DNA of 64,000 nucleotides from Pseudomonas cavernicola (GCF_003596405.1 NZ_QYUR01000002.1:1008501-1072500), one strand, 5' to 3'. Positions 17,801 through 26,803 are shown, counted from the stretch's first letter. Notes: a model not told the origin generated them from the sequence alone. Made by a program: numbers and translations.

Positions 17801-18801
17801 GAACCGTGCTTGACCCGGCCGACTGCGGTTCGCAGCCGGTAATTGACCAACACCAGCACCAGCAGCAACGCCGCGCCACCGCCGTTATGGGCGACGGCGA
17901 CGACCAGCGGCAGGTGCAGTAATACGTTGCTCACGCCCAGGCTGACCTGTACGGCCAAGGCCAACACCAGCAACCCGGCCAAACGCGGAAACCCTGCTCT
18001 GCGCAGTTGCCAGGCCAGTGTCAGCAGCACCAGCGTCACCGCCAGGGCACCAAGTCGGTGAGTCAGATGAATAGCGGTACGCGCGTCGCTATCCAGCTGG
18101 CCGCCGAGGTAGTTGGGACCAATATGCTGGGTCAGGTGAAAGCCGTTGGCGAAGTCCATCTCCGGCCACCATCGGCCATGACAGGTGGGCAGATCGATGC
18201 AGGCCACCGCCGCGTAGTTGGAACTCACCCAGCCACCCAGGGCAATCTGCCCGATCACCAGCAGCAGCCCCAACGCCGCCAGGCGGCGCAGTCGGGTAGG
18301 CACCGCTGGCAACGGCGCTAAAGTGCCGGATAAACGCAGAGTCAGGAGAAACAGCAAGGCCAGGGTGGTGAAGCCCCCGAGCAGGTGGGCGGTAACCACT
18401 TGCGGCCAAAGCTTCAAGGTCACCGTCCACATGCCAAAGGCCGCCTGGGCGATCACCACACCGAGCAGTAGCAGTGGCAATTTCAATGGCTGGTCCGGCT
18501 GACCGCGGCGGCGTAGCGCGAGGATGGCCAAGCTGAGGATTAGCAAGCCAAGGCTACCGGCGAAGTAGCGGTGCACCATCTCGTTCCAGCCCTTCTGCGC
18601 CTCTACTGGTGCCTCCGGATAATGCTGCTCGGCATGGGCCAACTGCACCTCGGTTTTCGGTACGCCGATAAAGCCGTAGCAGCCGGGCCAGTCCGGGCAA
18701 CCAAGGCCGGCGTGAGTCAACCGGGTGTATGCGCCAAGCAACACCACGACGACAGCCAGCACGGTAGCCAGCAGGGCGAGACGGAATCCGGATTTGGCCA
18801 T
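17770..18801 (-). CDS. ctaA: Heme A synthase (COX15/CtaA)
   Basis: Converts heme O to heme A for the aa3 oxidases. The 343-residue protein has eight predicted membrane segments, with GAYTRLTHAGLGCPDWPGC near residue 23 and later His-containing helices (TAHLLGGF, IHLTHRLGAL, AHNGGGA) supplying heme ligands. Cysteine pairs in CPDWPGC and CIDLPTC match the type with redox-active loops. The C-terminal residues VGWVSRTAA are encoded by a REP sequence, so the natural C-terminus has been replaced or extended. Confidence 0.94.
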   Translation of the reverse strand: MAKSGFRLALLATVLAVVVVLLGAYTRLTHAGLGCPDWPGCYGFIGVPKTEVQLAHAEQHYPEAPVEAQKGWNEMVHRYFAGSLGLLILSLAILALRRRGQPDQPLKLPLLLLGVVIAQAAFGMWTVTLKLWPQVVTAHLLGGFTTLALLFLLTLRLSGTLAPLPAVPTRLRRLAALGLLLVIGQIALGGWVSSNYAAVACIDLPTCHGRWWPEMDFANGFHLTQHIGPNYLGGQLDSDARTAIHLTHRLGALAVTLVLLTLAWQLRRAGFPRLAGLLVLALAVQVSLGVSNVLLHLPLVVAVAHNGGGAALLLVLVLVNYRLRTAVGRVKHGSVGWVSRTAA

Positions 18802-18810
18802 AACGCGTCC

Positions 18811-19392
18811 TTAGCCGATATTCGACAGTTTCAGCAGATGGCGGAGATCATTCAGCACGGCTTTGCCTTTGACTTTGGCGTCATAGCGCAGTACCAGGTT
18901 GCCGTGCGGATCGATGATCCACAGCTGCGCAGCGCTGCCGCCTTCGGTAGCCTTGTCATAGGCCTGTGCATCCAGCGAGAAACGCTCGAGCTGGGGATAT
19001 TCGCGCGCAAGCTTGGCGCTGTAGTCATCCGCCAGTGGCTGCGCATTGGCCAGGGCATGGCTGGCGCGTGAGGCTTCGCGGCCGAGGCCGATCTGAATTT
19101 GCCGCGCCAGGTAGACGAGCTGACGGCAGTCCTCAGCGCAGTCTTGCGGAGCGGTAACCAATATCTGCCAGCGTGTTTCTTCGGCGGATTGCACACCCAA
19201 ATCAGCCCGGCTTTGGCCATTGCCGATCAGCTCACCGTGATAATTACGCCCATCCGGCACCCAGAACCGCCATTGGTACATGGCTGTCGCCAGCACCATC
19301 GGCCCGATAGTCAGCGCCAGCAGTAGCAACAGCTGCCAGCGCCCCCGACGACGGCTAGGCGAAGCATCAGACAGGATTATGGCTGGATTCAT
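18811..19392 (-). CDS. Conserved membrane-anchored protein of the cox cluster (PA0111-like)
   Basis: The 193-residue product has one N-terminal membrane helix (about 20-40, LLLLLALTIGPMVLATAMY) and a periplasmic domain containing TAPQDCAEDCRQLVYLARQ, which carries a Cys pair resembling a thioredoxin/SCO-like fold, and a C-terminal LWIIDPHGNLVLRYD resembling SCO proteins. It overlaps the SURF1 stop (19389-19392) and precedes ctaA by 10 bp. A role in oxidase assembly is inferred from context; no proven function is known to me. Confidence 0.8.
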   Translation of the reverse strand: MNPAIILSDASPSRRRGRWQLLLLLALTIGPMVLATAMYQWRFWVPDGRNYHGELIGNGQSRADLGVQSAEETRWQILVTAPQDCAEDCRQLVYLARQIQIGLGREASRASHALANAQPLADDYSAKLAREYPQLERFSLDAQAYDKATEGGSAAQLWIIDPHGNLVLRYDAKVKGKAVLNDLRHLLKLSNIG

Positions 19393-20117
19393 GACGATTC
19401 CCCTGCGCGTTGTGCACTACCAGATACAGAGTGCAATCCGAGATAAATAAACAGGCCGAACAGAGCTGCCGCGAGGGCAAACCATTGCACGGCATAACCC
19501 AGGTGTTTTTCCGGCCCCATGGCGACTACGGCCCAGTCGGCCTGATAGGCCGCAGGCCCTTGTTCCAGACGCAGTTCATACGGCAACCCGGCGCGCCCCA
19601 ACTGCTCCCAGACGGTGCCTGGCTCAACGGCGGTGATCAGGCGCGGCCACTCGCGGCTCGGTTGGTCGGCTTGCAGCTGGAAGGTAGCGCCCGGCGGCAC
19701 ATAGACCCAGGCATCCAGGCCCAGAGCCGTATCCGGGGTGCTGAAGACTGGCGGCGTGCGGCGATCCGGCCAGCGCAGCCAGCCACGGTTGAGCAACAAC
19801 CAGAGACCGCTGGCCTGATCGTAGAAGGGTTGGAGCAATTCGATGCCGACCTGTCCGGCACGAGTGCGGTTATCCAGTAACAGGCTGTGCTGCTCGTCGA
19901 AATGGCCGTACAAATGCACACGCCGATAAGCCGGATCGGTGCTGTGCTCCAACTCGACGATATCGATAGGGCCGGCACTGCGACGTGCGTCATAACTGGC
20001 CAGCAGGACGCGCTTTTCCTCTGCGCGGGACAACTGCCAAAAGCCCAGAGCGATCAGCAGCGGCAGTAGCGCCAACACCACCAGGGTTGGCGCCAGACCG
20101 GGACGAAAGCGGCTCAT
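19389..20117 (-). CDS. SURF1 family cytochrome oxidase assembly protein
   Basis: Inner-membrane protein with two terminal helices around a periplasmic domain, involved in heme A handling during oxidase assembly. The ATG at 20117 gives 242 residues starting MSRFRPGLAPTLVVLALLP; family motifs include GFWQLSRAEEKR, HLYGHFD, NRTRAGQVGIELLQPF, LLLNRGWLRWP and the C-terminal HLGYAVQWFALA helix. Twenty upstream codons in the open frame lack the motif and were excluded. First gene of the SURF1-to-SCO run. Confidence 0.93.
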   Translation of the reverse strand: MSRFRPGLAPTLVVLALLPLLIALGFWQLSRAEEKRVLLASYDARRSAGPIDIVELEHSTDPAYRRVHLYGHFDEQHSLLLDNRTRAGQVGIELLQPFYDQASGLWLLLNRGWLRWPDRRTPPVFSTPDTALGLDAWVYVPPGATFQLQADQPSREWPRLITAVEPGTVWEQLGRAGLPYELRLEQGPAAYQADWAVVAMGPEKHLGYAVQWFALAAALFGLFIYLGLHSVSGSAQRAGESS

Positions 20118-20193
20118 GCAGCCCTCCCGAATCCACCCGTGTGACTGGCTATACTGAACTGCATTCCCCTTCCCCACATCCGAGAGTCACGCC

Positions 20194-20397
20194 ATGCTCA
20201 AAGCGGCGATCGTCTTCATGCTATTGGCAACCGTAGTCAGTCTGTTCAGCGGTCTGTTCTTTCTGGTCAAGGATCAAGGCCGCACCTCCCGCGTGGCCTA
20301 CGCCCTGACCGTGCGTGTCACCCTTGCAGCCCTCACGTTGGCTCTAGTGGCCTGGGGTTTCTACAGCGGGCAGTTGGTGAGCCACGCGCCCTGGTAG
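20194..20397 (+). CDS. Twin transmembrane protein (DUF2909)
   Basis: A 67-residue protein with two hydrophobic helices separated by VKDQGRTSRVAYALTVR. This is the DUF2909 protein found between coxC and SURF1 in pseudomonads (PA0109). It is encoded opposite to its neighbours, 76 bp from the SURF1 start and ending 70 bp before the coxC stop. The conserved linkage suggests an oxidase assembly or stability role, but function is unknown. Confidence 0.88.
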   Translation: MLKAAIVFMLLATVVSLFSGLFFLVKDQGRTSRVAYALTVRVTLAALTLALVAWGFYSGQLVSHAPW

Positions 20398-20467
20398 CGG
20401 TAAGCCATAAGCTTCAAGTGGTAAGCGCTTTTGCTTGCAGCCTGTGGCTTAGGGCTCAGCTCTCCAT

Positions 20468-21355
20468 TTAAAGCACATAGACAAAGGTAAACAAGCCGAT
20501 CCACACCACATCGACGAAGTGCCAGTACCAGGCGGCCGCCTCGAAGCCGAAGTGGTGCTCGGGATCGAAGTGCCCGCGCAGGATGCGCACCAGCATCACC
20601 GTCAGAATGATCGTCCCCAGCGTCACGTGGGCCCCGTGGAAGCCCGTGAGCATAAAGAAGGTGGCTCCGTAGATGCCCGAGCCCAGGGTGAGGCCCAGTT
20701 CGTGGTAAGCCTCGACATATTCCGTGGCCTGGAATGCCAGGAAGGTCAGCCCGAGCAGGATGGTCAGCGCCAGCCACAGCTTCAGCGGCTTGCGATGGCC
20801 CTTGCGCAGCGCATGGTGGGCGAAGGTCACGGTAACGCTGGAACTCACCAGCAGGATGGTGTTGATCAGCGGCAGATCCCAGGGCGAGATCACTTCCTTG
20901 GGCGGCGGGAACAGCTTGGAGTCCGGGTTGTTCAGCAGCGGCCAGGCGAATTCGAAGCTCGGCCAGAGCATATGCGCCACGCCTTTCGCCCCATCGCCGC
21001 CGAGCCAGGGCCCGGCCAGCACACGCACGTAGAACAGCGCGCCGAAGAAGGCGGCGAAGAACATCACCTCGGAGAAGATGAACCAGCTCATGCCCCAGCG
21101 GAAGCTGCGGTCCATCTGTGCGCTGTACAGGCCGGAGCGGCTTTCCTTGATCACGGTGCCGAACCAGCCGAACAGCATGTAGGCAAGGAACAGGCCGCCG
21201 ACGAAGAAGATCAGCGGGCCATGGGAGTCCGGGCGCGCAGCTTTCAAGTCGTTGAACCAGGTGCCCAGGCCGTAGACAGTGGTGAGCAGTCCAATTGTGG
21301 CGATGATCGGCCACTTGCTCTGGGTCGGAACGTAATACTGCTCGTGGGTTGCCAT
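20468..21355 (-). CDS. coxC: Cytochrome c oxidase subunit III
   Basis: Core subunit of the aa3 oxidase, 295 residues with seven membrane helices. Typical motifs are FVGGLFLAYMLFGWFG, MSWFIFSEVMFFAAFFGALFY (quoted within limits: SWFIFSEVMFFAAFFGAL), TGFHGAHVTLGTIIL and the C-terminal AAWYWHFVDVVWIGLF. It lies 15 bp after ctaG. Confidence 0.96.
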   Translation of the reverse strand: MATHEQYYVPTQSKWPIIATIGLLTTVYGLGTWFNDLKAARPDSHGPLIFFVGGLFLAYMLFGWFGTVIKESRSGLYSAQMDRSFRWGMSWFIFSEVMFFAAFFGALFYVRVLAGPWLGGDGAKGVAHMLWPSFEFAWPLLNNPDSKLFPPPKEVISPWDLPLINTILLVSSSVTVTFAHHALRKGHRKPLKLWLALTILLGLTFLAFQATEYVEAYHELGLTLGSGIYGATFFMLTGFHGAHVTLGTIILTVMLVRILRGHFDPEHHFGFEAAAWYWHFVDVVWIGLFTFVYVL

Positions 21356-21370
21356 TATTGTTCTCCTTCG

Positions 21371-21919
21371 TTATCCGCCGTTGCTGGCAACGGGCGGATG
21401 ACGTGCAGTGATATCGAACAGCGTGTAACCGAGGGTCAGGTGGTGCACATCCTTGGGCAGGTCTCGGTCGACGATGAAGCGCACCACCATCTCGATACGC
21501 TCACCCGGTTGCAGCACCTGCTGGGTGAAACAGAAGCATGCAGTTTTGTGGAAGTACGCCGCCGCCTCAGACGGCACCACACTGGGAATTGCCTGGGCCG
21601 TCATCGGCTTGTCGGTCGGGTTCTGCGCGATAAACTTCATCTCGTTGACCGCCCCTGGATGCACGAGCAAATCGTTCGCCTCGGGATGGAACTCCCAAAC
21701 CATGTCGGCCGCATTGGTGGCGATAAACTGCACACGCACTTGGCGCTGCTCGTCCACTGTCTGCGTGCCCGCATAAGCCCCGGACGTTTTGCCATTGATG
21801 CCGAACGCCTTGCACATCACGTCGTAAATCGGCACCAGAGCGAAGCCGAAGGCGAACATCACCACCACCAGGATGAGCAGGCGGGTAACCAGGCGACGTG
21901 TACTCAGGGCTTCGCTCAT
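21371..21919 (-). CDS. ctaG: Cytochrome c oxidase assembly protein CtaG (Cox11)
   Basis: Copper chaperone delivering Cu to the CuB site of subunit I. The 182-residue protein has one N-terminal membrane helix (about 12-32) and a periplasmic domain with copper ligands in ACFCFTQQ (Cys128 and Cys130). VPIYDVMCKAFG near residue 29 is also conserved. Its start overlaps the coxA stop at 21919, so translation is coupled. Confidence 0.95.
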   Translation of the reverse strand: MSEALSTRRLVTRLLILVVVMFAFGFALVPIYDVMCKAFGINGKTSGAYAGTQTVDEQRQVRVQFIATNAADMVWEFHPEANDLLVHPGAVNEMKFIAQNPTDKPMTAQAIPSVVPSEAAAYFHKTACFCFTQQVLQPGERIEMVVRFIVDRDLPKDVHHLTLGYTLFDITARHPPVASNGG

Positions 21920-23541
21920 CAGCGGCTCACTTCAACTTCCGGTGGCGTCGTGAAGGTGTGGTAAGGCGCTGGTGAGGGCACCGTCCACTCCAAGCCCTCT
22001 GCCCCATCCCACGGCTTGGCCAGCGCGGGTTCGCCGCCACGGATGCACTTGATGACGATGAACAGGAAGAGGAACTGCGTGGCACCGAAGCTGAAGGCAC
22101 CGATCGAGGAGATCATGTTGAAGTCGGCGAACTGCAGGCTGTAGTCCGGAATCCGCCGGGGCATGCCCGCCAAGCCAACGAAGTGCATCGGGAAGAAGGC
22201 CATGTTCATGCCGACGAACGACAACCAGAAGTGCAGCTTGCCGAGGGTCTCGTCGTACATGTGGCCAGTCCACTTCGGCAGCCAGTAATAGGCCGAAGCG
22301 AAGATTCCGAAGATCGCTCCCGGCACCAATACATAGTGGAAGTGCGCCACCACAAAGTAAGTGTCGTGGTACTGGAAGTCTGCCGGGGCGATGGCCAGCA
22401 TCAGCCCGGAGAAACCGCCGATGGTGAACAAGATGACGAAGGCAACGGCGAACAGCATCGGTGTCTCGAAGGTCAGCGAGCCCTGCCACATGGTGCTCGC
22501 CCAGTTGAACACCTTGACCCCGGTGGGTACGGCGATCAGCAGGGTGGCGTACATGAAGAACAACTCACCCACCAGGGGAATGCCGACCACGAACATGTGG
22601 TGCGCCCAGACGATGAACGAGAGGAAGGCGATACTCGCCGTGGCGTAGACCATCGAGGTGTAGCCGAACAGCGGCTTACGCGAGAAAGCTGGAATGATCG
22701 AGCTGACCGCACCGAAGGCCGGCAGGATCATGATGTACACCTCGGGGTGCCCGAAGAACCAGAACACATGCTGGAACAGCACCGGGTCGCCGCCGCCGGC
22801 AGCACTGAAGAAGCTGGTGCCGAAGTGGATGTCCATCAGCATCATGGTCACGCAACCAGCCAGTACCGGCATAACCGCGATTAGCAGGAAGGCGGTAATC
22901 AGCCAGGTCCAGACGAACAGCGGCATCTTCATCAGGGTCATGCCGGGGGCGCGCAGGTTGAGGATGGTCGCGATTATGTTGATCGCGCCCATGATCGAGC
23001 TGATGCCCATCAGGTGAATGGCGAAGATAAAGAAGGTCACGCTTTCCGGTGCGTAGGTGGTGGACAGCGGCGCGTAGAAGGTCCAGCCGAAGTCCGGCCC
23101 GCCAGCGGCAGTGAACAGCGTGCTGATCAACAGCCCGAACGCCGCCGGCAGCAGCCAGAAGCTGAAGTTGTTCATCCGCGGCAGGGCCATATCCGGCGCA
23201 CCGACCATCAGCGGGATCATCCAGTTGGCCAGGCCGACGAAGGCCGGCATCACCGCGCCGAAGACCATGATCAGGCCGTGCATGGTGGTCATCTGGTTGA
23301 AGAATTCCGGCTGGACGATCTGCAAGCCGGGCTGGAACAGCTCGGCGCGAATGATCATGGCGAAGGAGCCACCCAACAAGAACATCGCAAAACTGAACCA
23401 CAGGTACATCGTGCCGATGTCCTTGTGGTTGGTGGTCAATACCCAACGCATCAGCCCCTTGGCAGGGCCATGGTGATGATGATCCTGCTCGCTGCTCAGG
23501 TGGCTATGCTCGGGATGGTCGTTCACGGCATTCATAGTCAT
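21919..23541 (-). CDS. coxA: Cytochrome c oxidase subunit I (aa3 type)
   Basis: Catalytic heme a/a3-CuB subunit, 540 residues with twelve membrane helices after a His-rich N-terminus (DHHHHGP). It is A1-type: D-channel ANWMIPLMVGAPDMALPRMN, GHPEVYIMILPAFG with the Glu and cross-linked His-Tyr, CuB ligands WAHHMF, K-channel PTGVKVFNW and heme ligands VAHFHYVL. With coxB, ctaG and coxC it forms the principal aa3 operon. Confidence 0.97.
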   Translation of the reverse strand: MTMNAVNDHPEHSHLSSEQDHHHHGPAKGLMRWVLTTNHKDIGTMYLWFSFAMFLLGGSFAMIIRAELFQPGLQIVQPEFFNQMTTMHGLIMVFGAVMPAFVGLANWMIPLMVGAPDMALPRMNNFSFWLLPAAFGLLISTLFTAAGGPDFGWTFYAPLSTTYAPESVTFFIFAIHLMGISSIMGAINIIATILNLRAPGMTLMKMPLFVWTWLITAFLLIAVMPVLAGCVTMMLMDIHFGTSFFSAAGGGDPVLFQHVFWFFGHPEVYIMILPAFGAVSSIIPAFSRKPLFGYTSMVYATASIAFLSFIVWAHHMFVVGIPLVGELFFMYATLLIAVPTGVKVFNWASTMWQGSLTFETPMLFAVAFVILFTIGGFSGLMLAIAPADFQYHDTYFVVAHFHYVLVPGAIFGIFASAYYWLPKWTGHMYDETLGKLHFWLSFVGMNMAFFPMHFVGLAGMPRRIPDYSLQFADFNMISSIGAFSFGATQFLFLFIVIKCIRGGEPALAKPWDGAEGLEWTVPSPAPYHTFTTPPEVEVSR

Positions 23542-23546
23542 TCTTC

Positions 23547-24671
23547 CTATTCCTGAGCCTGTTTAAACGCCAACACGTCTTTCGGGGTGACCATGTCACC
23601 GACGTTGTTGCCCCAAGCGTTGCGCTCGTAGGTGATCACCGCGGCGATATCGACTTCCGACAGTTGCTTGCCGAATGCGGCCATGGAGGTTCCGGGTTTG
23701 CCGTTGAAGACGATCTTCAGGTGGTCTTCCTTCGGTCCGGTGGCGATCTTCGAGCCCTTGAGCGCCGGGAACATCGGCGGCAGGCCCTGGCCTTCGGGTT
23801 GGTGACAGGCGGCGCAGGTGGTGTGATAGATCTTGTCACCCCGCGCAACCAGTTCTTCGCGGGTCCATTCCTTGCTGGTCAGCTCCGCGAGCTTGAGCGT
23901 TTCTTCCTTGCGCGCGGCCAGCCAGGTGGCGAAATCTTCTTTCGACTTGGCTTCAACCACGATCGGCATAAAACCGTGGTCCTTGCCGCACAGTTCGGTG
24001 CACTGCCCACGATAGAGGCCGGGTTGCTCGATCCGCGTCCATGCCTCGTTGACGAAGCCAGGGATCGCATCGCGCTTCACCGCCAGCGCCGGCACCCACC
24101 AGGAGTGGATCACATCCGCGGCAGTAATCAGGAAACGCACCTTGGTGCCAACTGGCACTACCAATGGCTGGTCAACTTCCAGCAGGTAATGCTCGTCTTT
24201 GGGCGCTTGGTTATTGATCTGTTCGGCGGGGGTGGCCAGGTTGCTGAAGAACTCAATTTCCTGGCCCAGATATTTGTAGTGCCATTTCCATTGATAGCCG
24301 GTGACTTGGATATCCAGCTCCGACTCGCTGCTGTCGTAGATGTCGATCAGCGTCTTGGTCGCCGGAATCGCCATGGCCACCAGGATCACGAAGGGCACCA
24401 CGGTCCAGAGAATCTCTACCGTCGTGCTTTCGTGGAAGTGAGCCGCCACCTGACCGGTGGAGCGCCGATGGACGATCATCGACCAAAACATCGCGCCGAA
24501 CACCACGACGCCGATGACAGCGCAGATCCAGAAGATGGTCATGTGCAAATCAAAAACTGCGTGGCTGACCACCGTAGCGCCCGGCGCCATATTCACTGTC
24601 CAGGCGGCTTGCGCTTGGCTGAATACCGACCACAGCAGGAGTCCCACCCAGACTCGTGGATGTCGCATCAT
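23547..24671 (-). CDS. coxB: Cytochrome c oxidase subunit II with C-terminal cytochrome c domain
   Basis: Electron-entry subunit of the aa3 oxidase, 374 residues: signal peptide (to about QAQA, residue 22), two membrane helices, a cupredoxin domain with CuA ligands His189, Cys224, Glu226, Cys228, His232 and Met235 (CTELCGKDHGFM), and a fused class I cytochrome c with CAACH at 286-290. One heme c makes this a caa3-type subunit. First gene of the operon, 6 bp before coxA. Confidence 0.97.
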   Translation of the reverse strand: MMRHPRVWVGLLLWSVFSQAQAAWTVNMAPGATVVSHAVFDLHMTIFWICAVIGVVVFGAMFWSMIVHRRSTGQVAAHFHESTTVEILWTVVPFVILVAMAIPATKTLIDIYDSSESELDIQVTGYQWKWHYKYLGQEIEFFSNLATPAEQINNQAPKDEHYLLEVDQPLVVPVGTKVRFLITAADVIHSWWVPALAVKRDAIPGFVNEAWTRIEQPGLYRGQCTELCGKDHGFMPIVVEAKSKEDFATWLAARKEETLKLAELTSKEWTREELVARGDKIYHTTCAACHQPEGQGLPPMFPALKGSKIATGPKEDHLKIVFNGKPGTSMAAFGKQLSEVDIAAVITYERNAWGNNVGDMVTPKDVLAFKQAQE

Positions 24672-25043
24672 TGCGGGTTCCCCTTATCATTCTTGTTATC
24701 CCGCCGGCTGTGCCTGCGGCCAAGGGAGCGGCTGCTAAAAACCGACTTTAACTGCCGCAACCTCGCCTTGCCGTAGCTCAGTCCGGTTCCATCAGGTGAC
24801 GCCTTTCGAATCGGAGTATAGACGGCGACTTCGTCCTGGCAACGTCGAAACGCAAATGACCAAAGCCGCCGAAGGCTTGTCCTAAACGCCCCGGTTGCTG
24901 CGGGAGGAAAACCGTCGTAAACACTCGATATAACACGCTCGCATAACCATTAAATAATTATGACAATCGAGTCTTAGCCACGGCGTCTGGCGAGCTATGG
25001 TCTTTGTTTCTTTCTCACCCATGTCCTTATTTCAGGAGCTGTC
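24672..25043. other. Divergent regulatory region between coxB and a hypothetical gene
   Basis: This 372-bp gap holds no gene. A minus-strand CTATACT (24821-24815) can serve as the -10 of the cox operon. Nearer the plus-strand gene the sequence turns AT-rich (about 24925-24965, TATAACACGC and TAAATAATTATGACAAT), and CAGGAG precedes its ATG at 25044. Confidence 0.6.
24815..24821 (-). promoter_or_regulatory. RpoS-like -10 element upstream of coxB
   Basis: Minus-strand TCTATACT matches the CTATACT core of stationary-phase promoters. In P. aeruginosa the aa3 operon is known to depend on RpoS. The predicted leader would be about 135 nt. Confidence 0.5.
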
Positions 25044-25703
25044 ATGAACACCGCCGCCCTGCGCGAACTGATTCAGCGTGCGCACCTACACGAAGCCACC
25101 AGCGGTCACCTCGCGCGCCAACTCGAGGGAAAACTGGTGCGCCTACACCCCTCCATCCGCCTGCCGGCCAGCGATGCCCCAGGTGTCTTAACGCGCTTCG
25201 TCGCCGCGTATGTGGAGCAGGTTCCAGATGTCTTGGATGCTGCCAATCAAGTGGCTCGAGAGGCCGGGATCGAGGCGCAGATCAAGCCGGTGCTGAAGGT
25301 GGCCGAGCAGTTTTTCCTCCAGCCGCCGGCGCTAATGGCCGACCATGAAGGCCTAGATGGTCTGCTCGACGAGGCATATTTGGCGCATCGTCTGGTCGAG
25401 GAAGTGAATGATCGCTACATCACCCACCTCGGCCAGCCGTTGATTCCGCTGGATACCACGACGGCCAATCTGATCGCCCACCAGTTGATCGGTGAACCCT
25501 TCGCCAACCAACTGGACGAAGCGGTACACCATGCGGTCGAGGGCATGCTGGACGCTGCGATGTTTGCCCAAGACTCGGTACAGGCTTATCGCGAACGCCT
25601 GACCAGCCCAACAACGGATGCCGCCTGGAAACGCTGGCCATGCCTCTCACGCCAGCTCGGCGTCGAGCTGGAGTTCGATCAAGCGCAACGCGCGGCGAGC
25701 TGA
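25044..25703 (+). CDS. Conserved hypothetical protein (PA0104-like)
   Basis: A 219-residue soluble protein without signal peptide or membrane segments, largely helical and acidic (for example LDEAYLAHRLVEEVNDRYI). It starts after CAGGAGCTGTC at 25044. I recognise no catalytic motif. Its place upstream of and divergent from coxB matches PA0104 of P. aeruginosa, of unknown function. A promoter shared with coxB is possible but unproven. Confidence 0.8.
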   Translation: MNTAALRELIQRAHLHEATSGHLARQLEGKLVRLHPSIRLPASDAPGVLTRFVAAYVEQVPDVLDAANQVAREAGIEAQIKPVLKVAEQFFLQPPALMADHEGLDGLLDEAYLAHRLVEEVNDRYITHLGQPLIPLDTTTANLIAHQLIGEPFANQLDEAVHHAVEGMLDAAMFAQDSVQAYRERLTSPTTDAAWKRWPCLSRQLGVELEFDQAQRAAS

Positions 25704-25740
25704 TTAGATCGCTGCCAACTAGGCCTCTACAGCTAAGTCT

Positions 25741-25905
25741 CTACACCAGCGCTTTTGCCCGACCGACGGGCAAAAGCGCGAACAGTCGAGATTGAAACCC
25801 TCACGCCTGTTCAGCCCCAGGCATTTGAGCGCCAGCTTGAAGCGCTACCAGCAAACAGCCCTTCACCACGCATCCGGGCGCCGCAGCGGCGGTCATGCGA
25901 CTCAC
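25741..25905 (-). pseudogene. Remnant of the 3' end of a radical SAM (PA0069-like) gene
   Basis: The stretch aligns with 32371-32550, the 3' end of the intact radical SAM gene. Near-identical blocks occur around CAAAAGCGCGAAC, CGAGATTGAAACCCTC, CGCCTGTTCAGCCC and AGCAAACAGCCCTTC. A 12-base deletion near 25846, a one-base offset near the stop and many substitutions show that it no longer codes. The similarity fades near 25905, where the upstream coding part should continue, so only the tail remains. Confidence 0.8.
25749..25779. repeat. Perfect 13-bp stem hairpin
   Basis: GCGCTTTTGCCCG-ACCGA-CGGGCAAAAGCGC. The corresponding sequence at the intact gene (about 32381-32408) keeps a shorter stem, TTTGCCCGC-CCG-GCGGGCAAA. 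It lacks a long T-run, so it is not a classical terminator. Confidence 0.7.
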
Positions 25906-26089
25906 TGACGCCCCTGGTTTTCCGGCAGCTCTAAACTAGGGTTTGGCCGATCTGAGGGCCTGCTTCTGACCTCGTTGAGCGAACTCGCTGGTGGCGCTGC
26001 GATGCAGAATTCGTCGGACACGTCAGGACCTGATGCTGCTTTTATAGCTTGACGTTGATGGAGTTGAATGATAGGCGTTCCGGCGTGAG

Positions 26090-26098
26090 TGCTATACT
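26090..26098 (+). promoter_or_regulatory. Extended -10 / RpoS-like promoter of the 26219 gene
   Basis: TGCTATACT (TATACT at 26093-26098) is an extended -10 with the CTATACT core, about 120 bp upstream of the start codon. No well-spaced -35 is seen. Confidence 0.45.
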
Positions 26099-26218
26099 GC
26101 TCTTGGATCGCAAGACCCGTGTGCAACGTTCTTCACGGGTAGGGATAGCGGCTGCAAATCTCGGTTAACGGCTGCGGGATAGGGGGGTCTACAGCAAACA
26201 CGAAGTAGGAGGTATGCC

Positions 26219-26773
26219 ATGAATCGGCACTATTACATCAGTGACAATCTGGACGATCTTGAAACCGTTGAAAATGAATTGGAAGCCAACGGTATCAGCA
26301 CCGAACAGATCCATGTGCTCAGTGAAAAGGATGCTGATGTAGAACAGCATCATCTCCACGACGTGAACTCCTTGATGAAACAAGATGTTGTTCACTCTGG
26401 CGAGATTGGTGCGGTGATAGGCGTGCCACTTGCGGCGCTGATCATTGGCGGCGCCTATTGGTTGGGTTGGACTGAATCCGCCGCGGGCTGGGTGCCGTTT
26501 ATCTTCCTTGCCATTGTGGTGTTGGGCTTTTGCATCTGGGAAGGCGGCTTTTTTGGTATCCAGGTGCCAAACACCCACTTCCGCAGCCTCAAACAGCAGG
26601 TAAAAGAAGGCGAGCATATTCTTTTCGTGGATGTTGAGCCGGGTCAGGAATCAGTATTGGACCGGGTAATCGAACATCATCCAAGGCTGACGATCGCCGG
26701 CACGGGAGCAGCAGCCCCTCACTGGATAGTAGCCTGGCTGCATAGATGGCATCAGTTCAAGCGAACGATATAG
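26219..26773 (+). CDS. Membrane protein with stress-protein-like N-terminal domain
   Basis: A 184-residue protein: N-terminal soluble region (NLDDLETVENELEANGIS, HVLSEKDADVEQH), two membrane helices at roughly 62-82 and 90-110 with Gly-rich faces, then a cytosolic C-terminal region (FRSLKQQVKEGEHILFVDVEPGQE) that resembles the first in ferredoxin-like pattern. It resembles general stress 17M-like/DUF1269-type membrane proteins, but the family call is tentative. AGGAGG precedes the start. Base composition is more AT-rich than surrounding core genes, like the adjoining oxidase block. Confidence 0.7.
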   Translation: MNRHYYISDNLDDLETVENELEANGISTEQIHVLSEKDADVEQHHLHDVNSLMKQDVVHSGEIGAVIGVPLAALIIGGAYWLGWTESAAGWVPFIFLAIVVLGFCIWEGGFFGIQVPNTHFRSLKQQVKEGEHILFVDVEPGQESVLDRVIEHHPRLTIAGTGAAAPHWIVAWLHRWHQFKRTI

Positions 26774-26803
26774 TGCCATTTCCTATGCTGAGCCCGTGAA
26801 TAC

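Larger units (their letters stand above)
25704..26218. other. Non-coding junction with gene remnant, hairpin and promoter
   Basis: This 515-bp gap contains a degenerate copy of the radical SAM gene's 3' end (25741-25905), a perfect 13-bp-stem hairpin (25749-25779), an extended -10 TGCTATACT at about 26090-26098 and a small hairpin (ACCCGTG...CACGGGT, about 26115-26142) in the probable leader of the gene at 26219. Confidence 0.65.

Noticed and set aside
20519..21964. Plus-strand frame of 481 codons across coxC and ctaG
   Set aside because: Antisense to two recognised oxidase genes; His/Gln/Glu-rich composition typical of shadow frames.
26219..26773. Magnesium transporter or cell-division enzyme call for this membrane protein
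   Set aside because: Two helices only and no CorA, MgtE or nucleotide-binding motif; a specific function is not supported.
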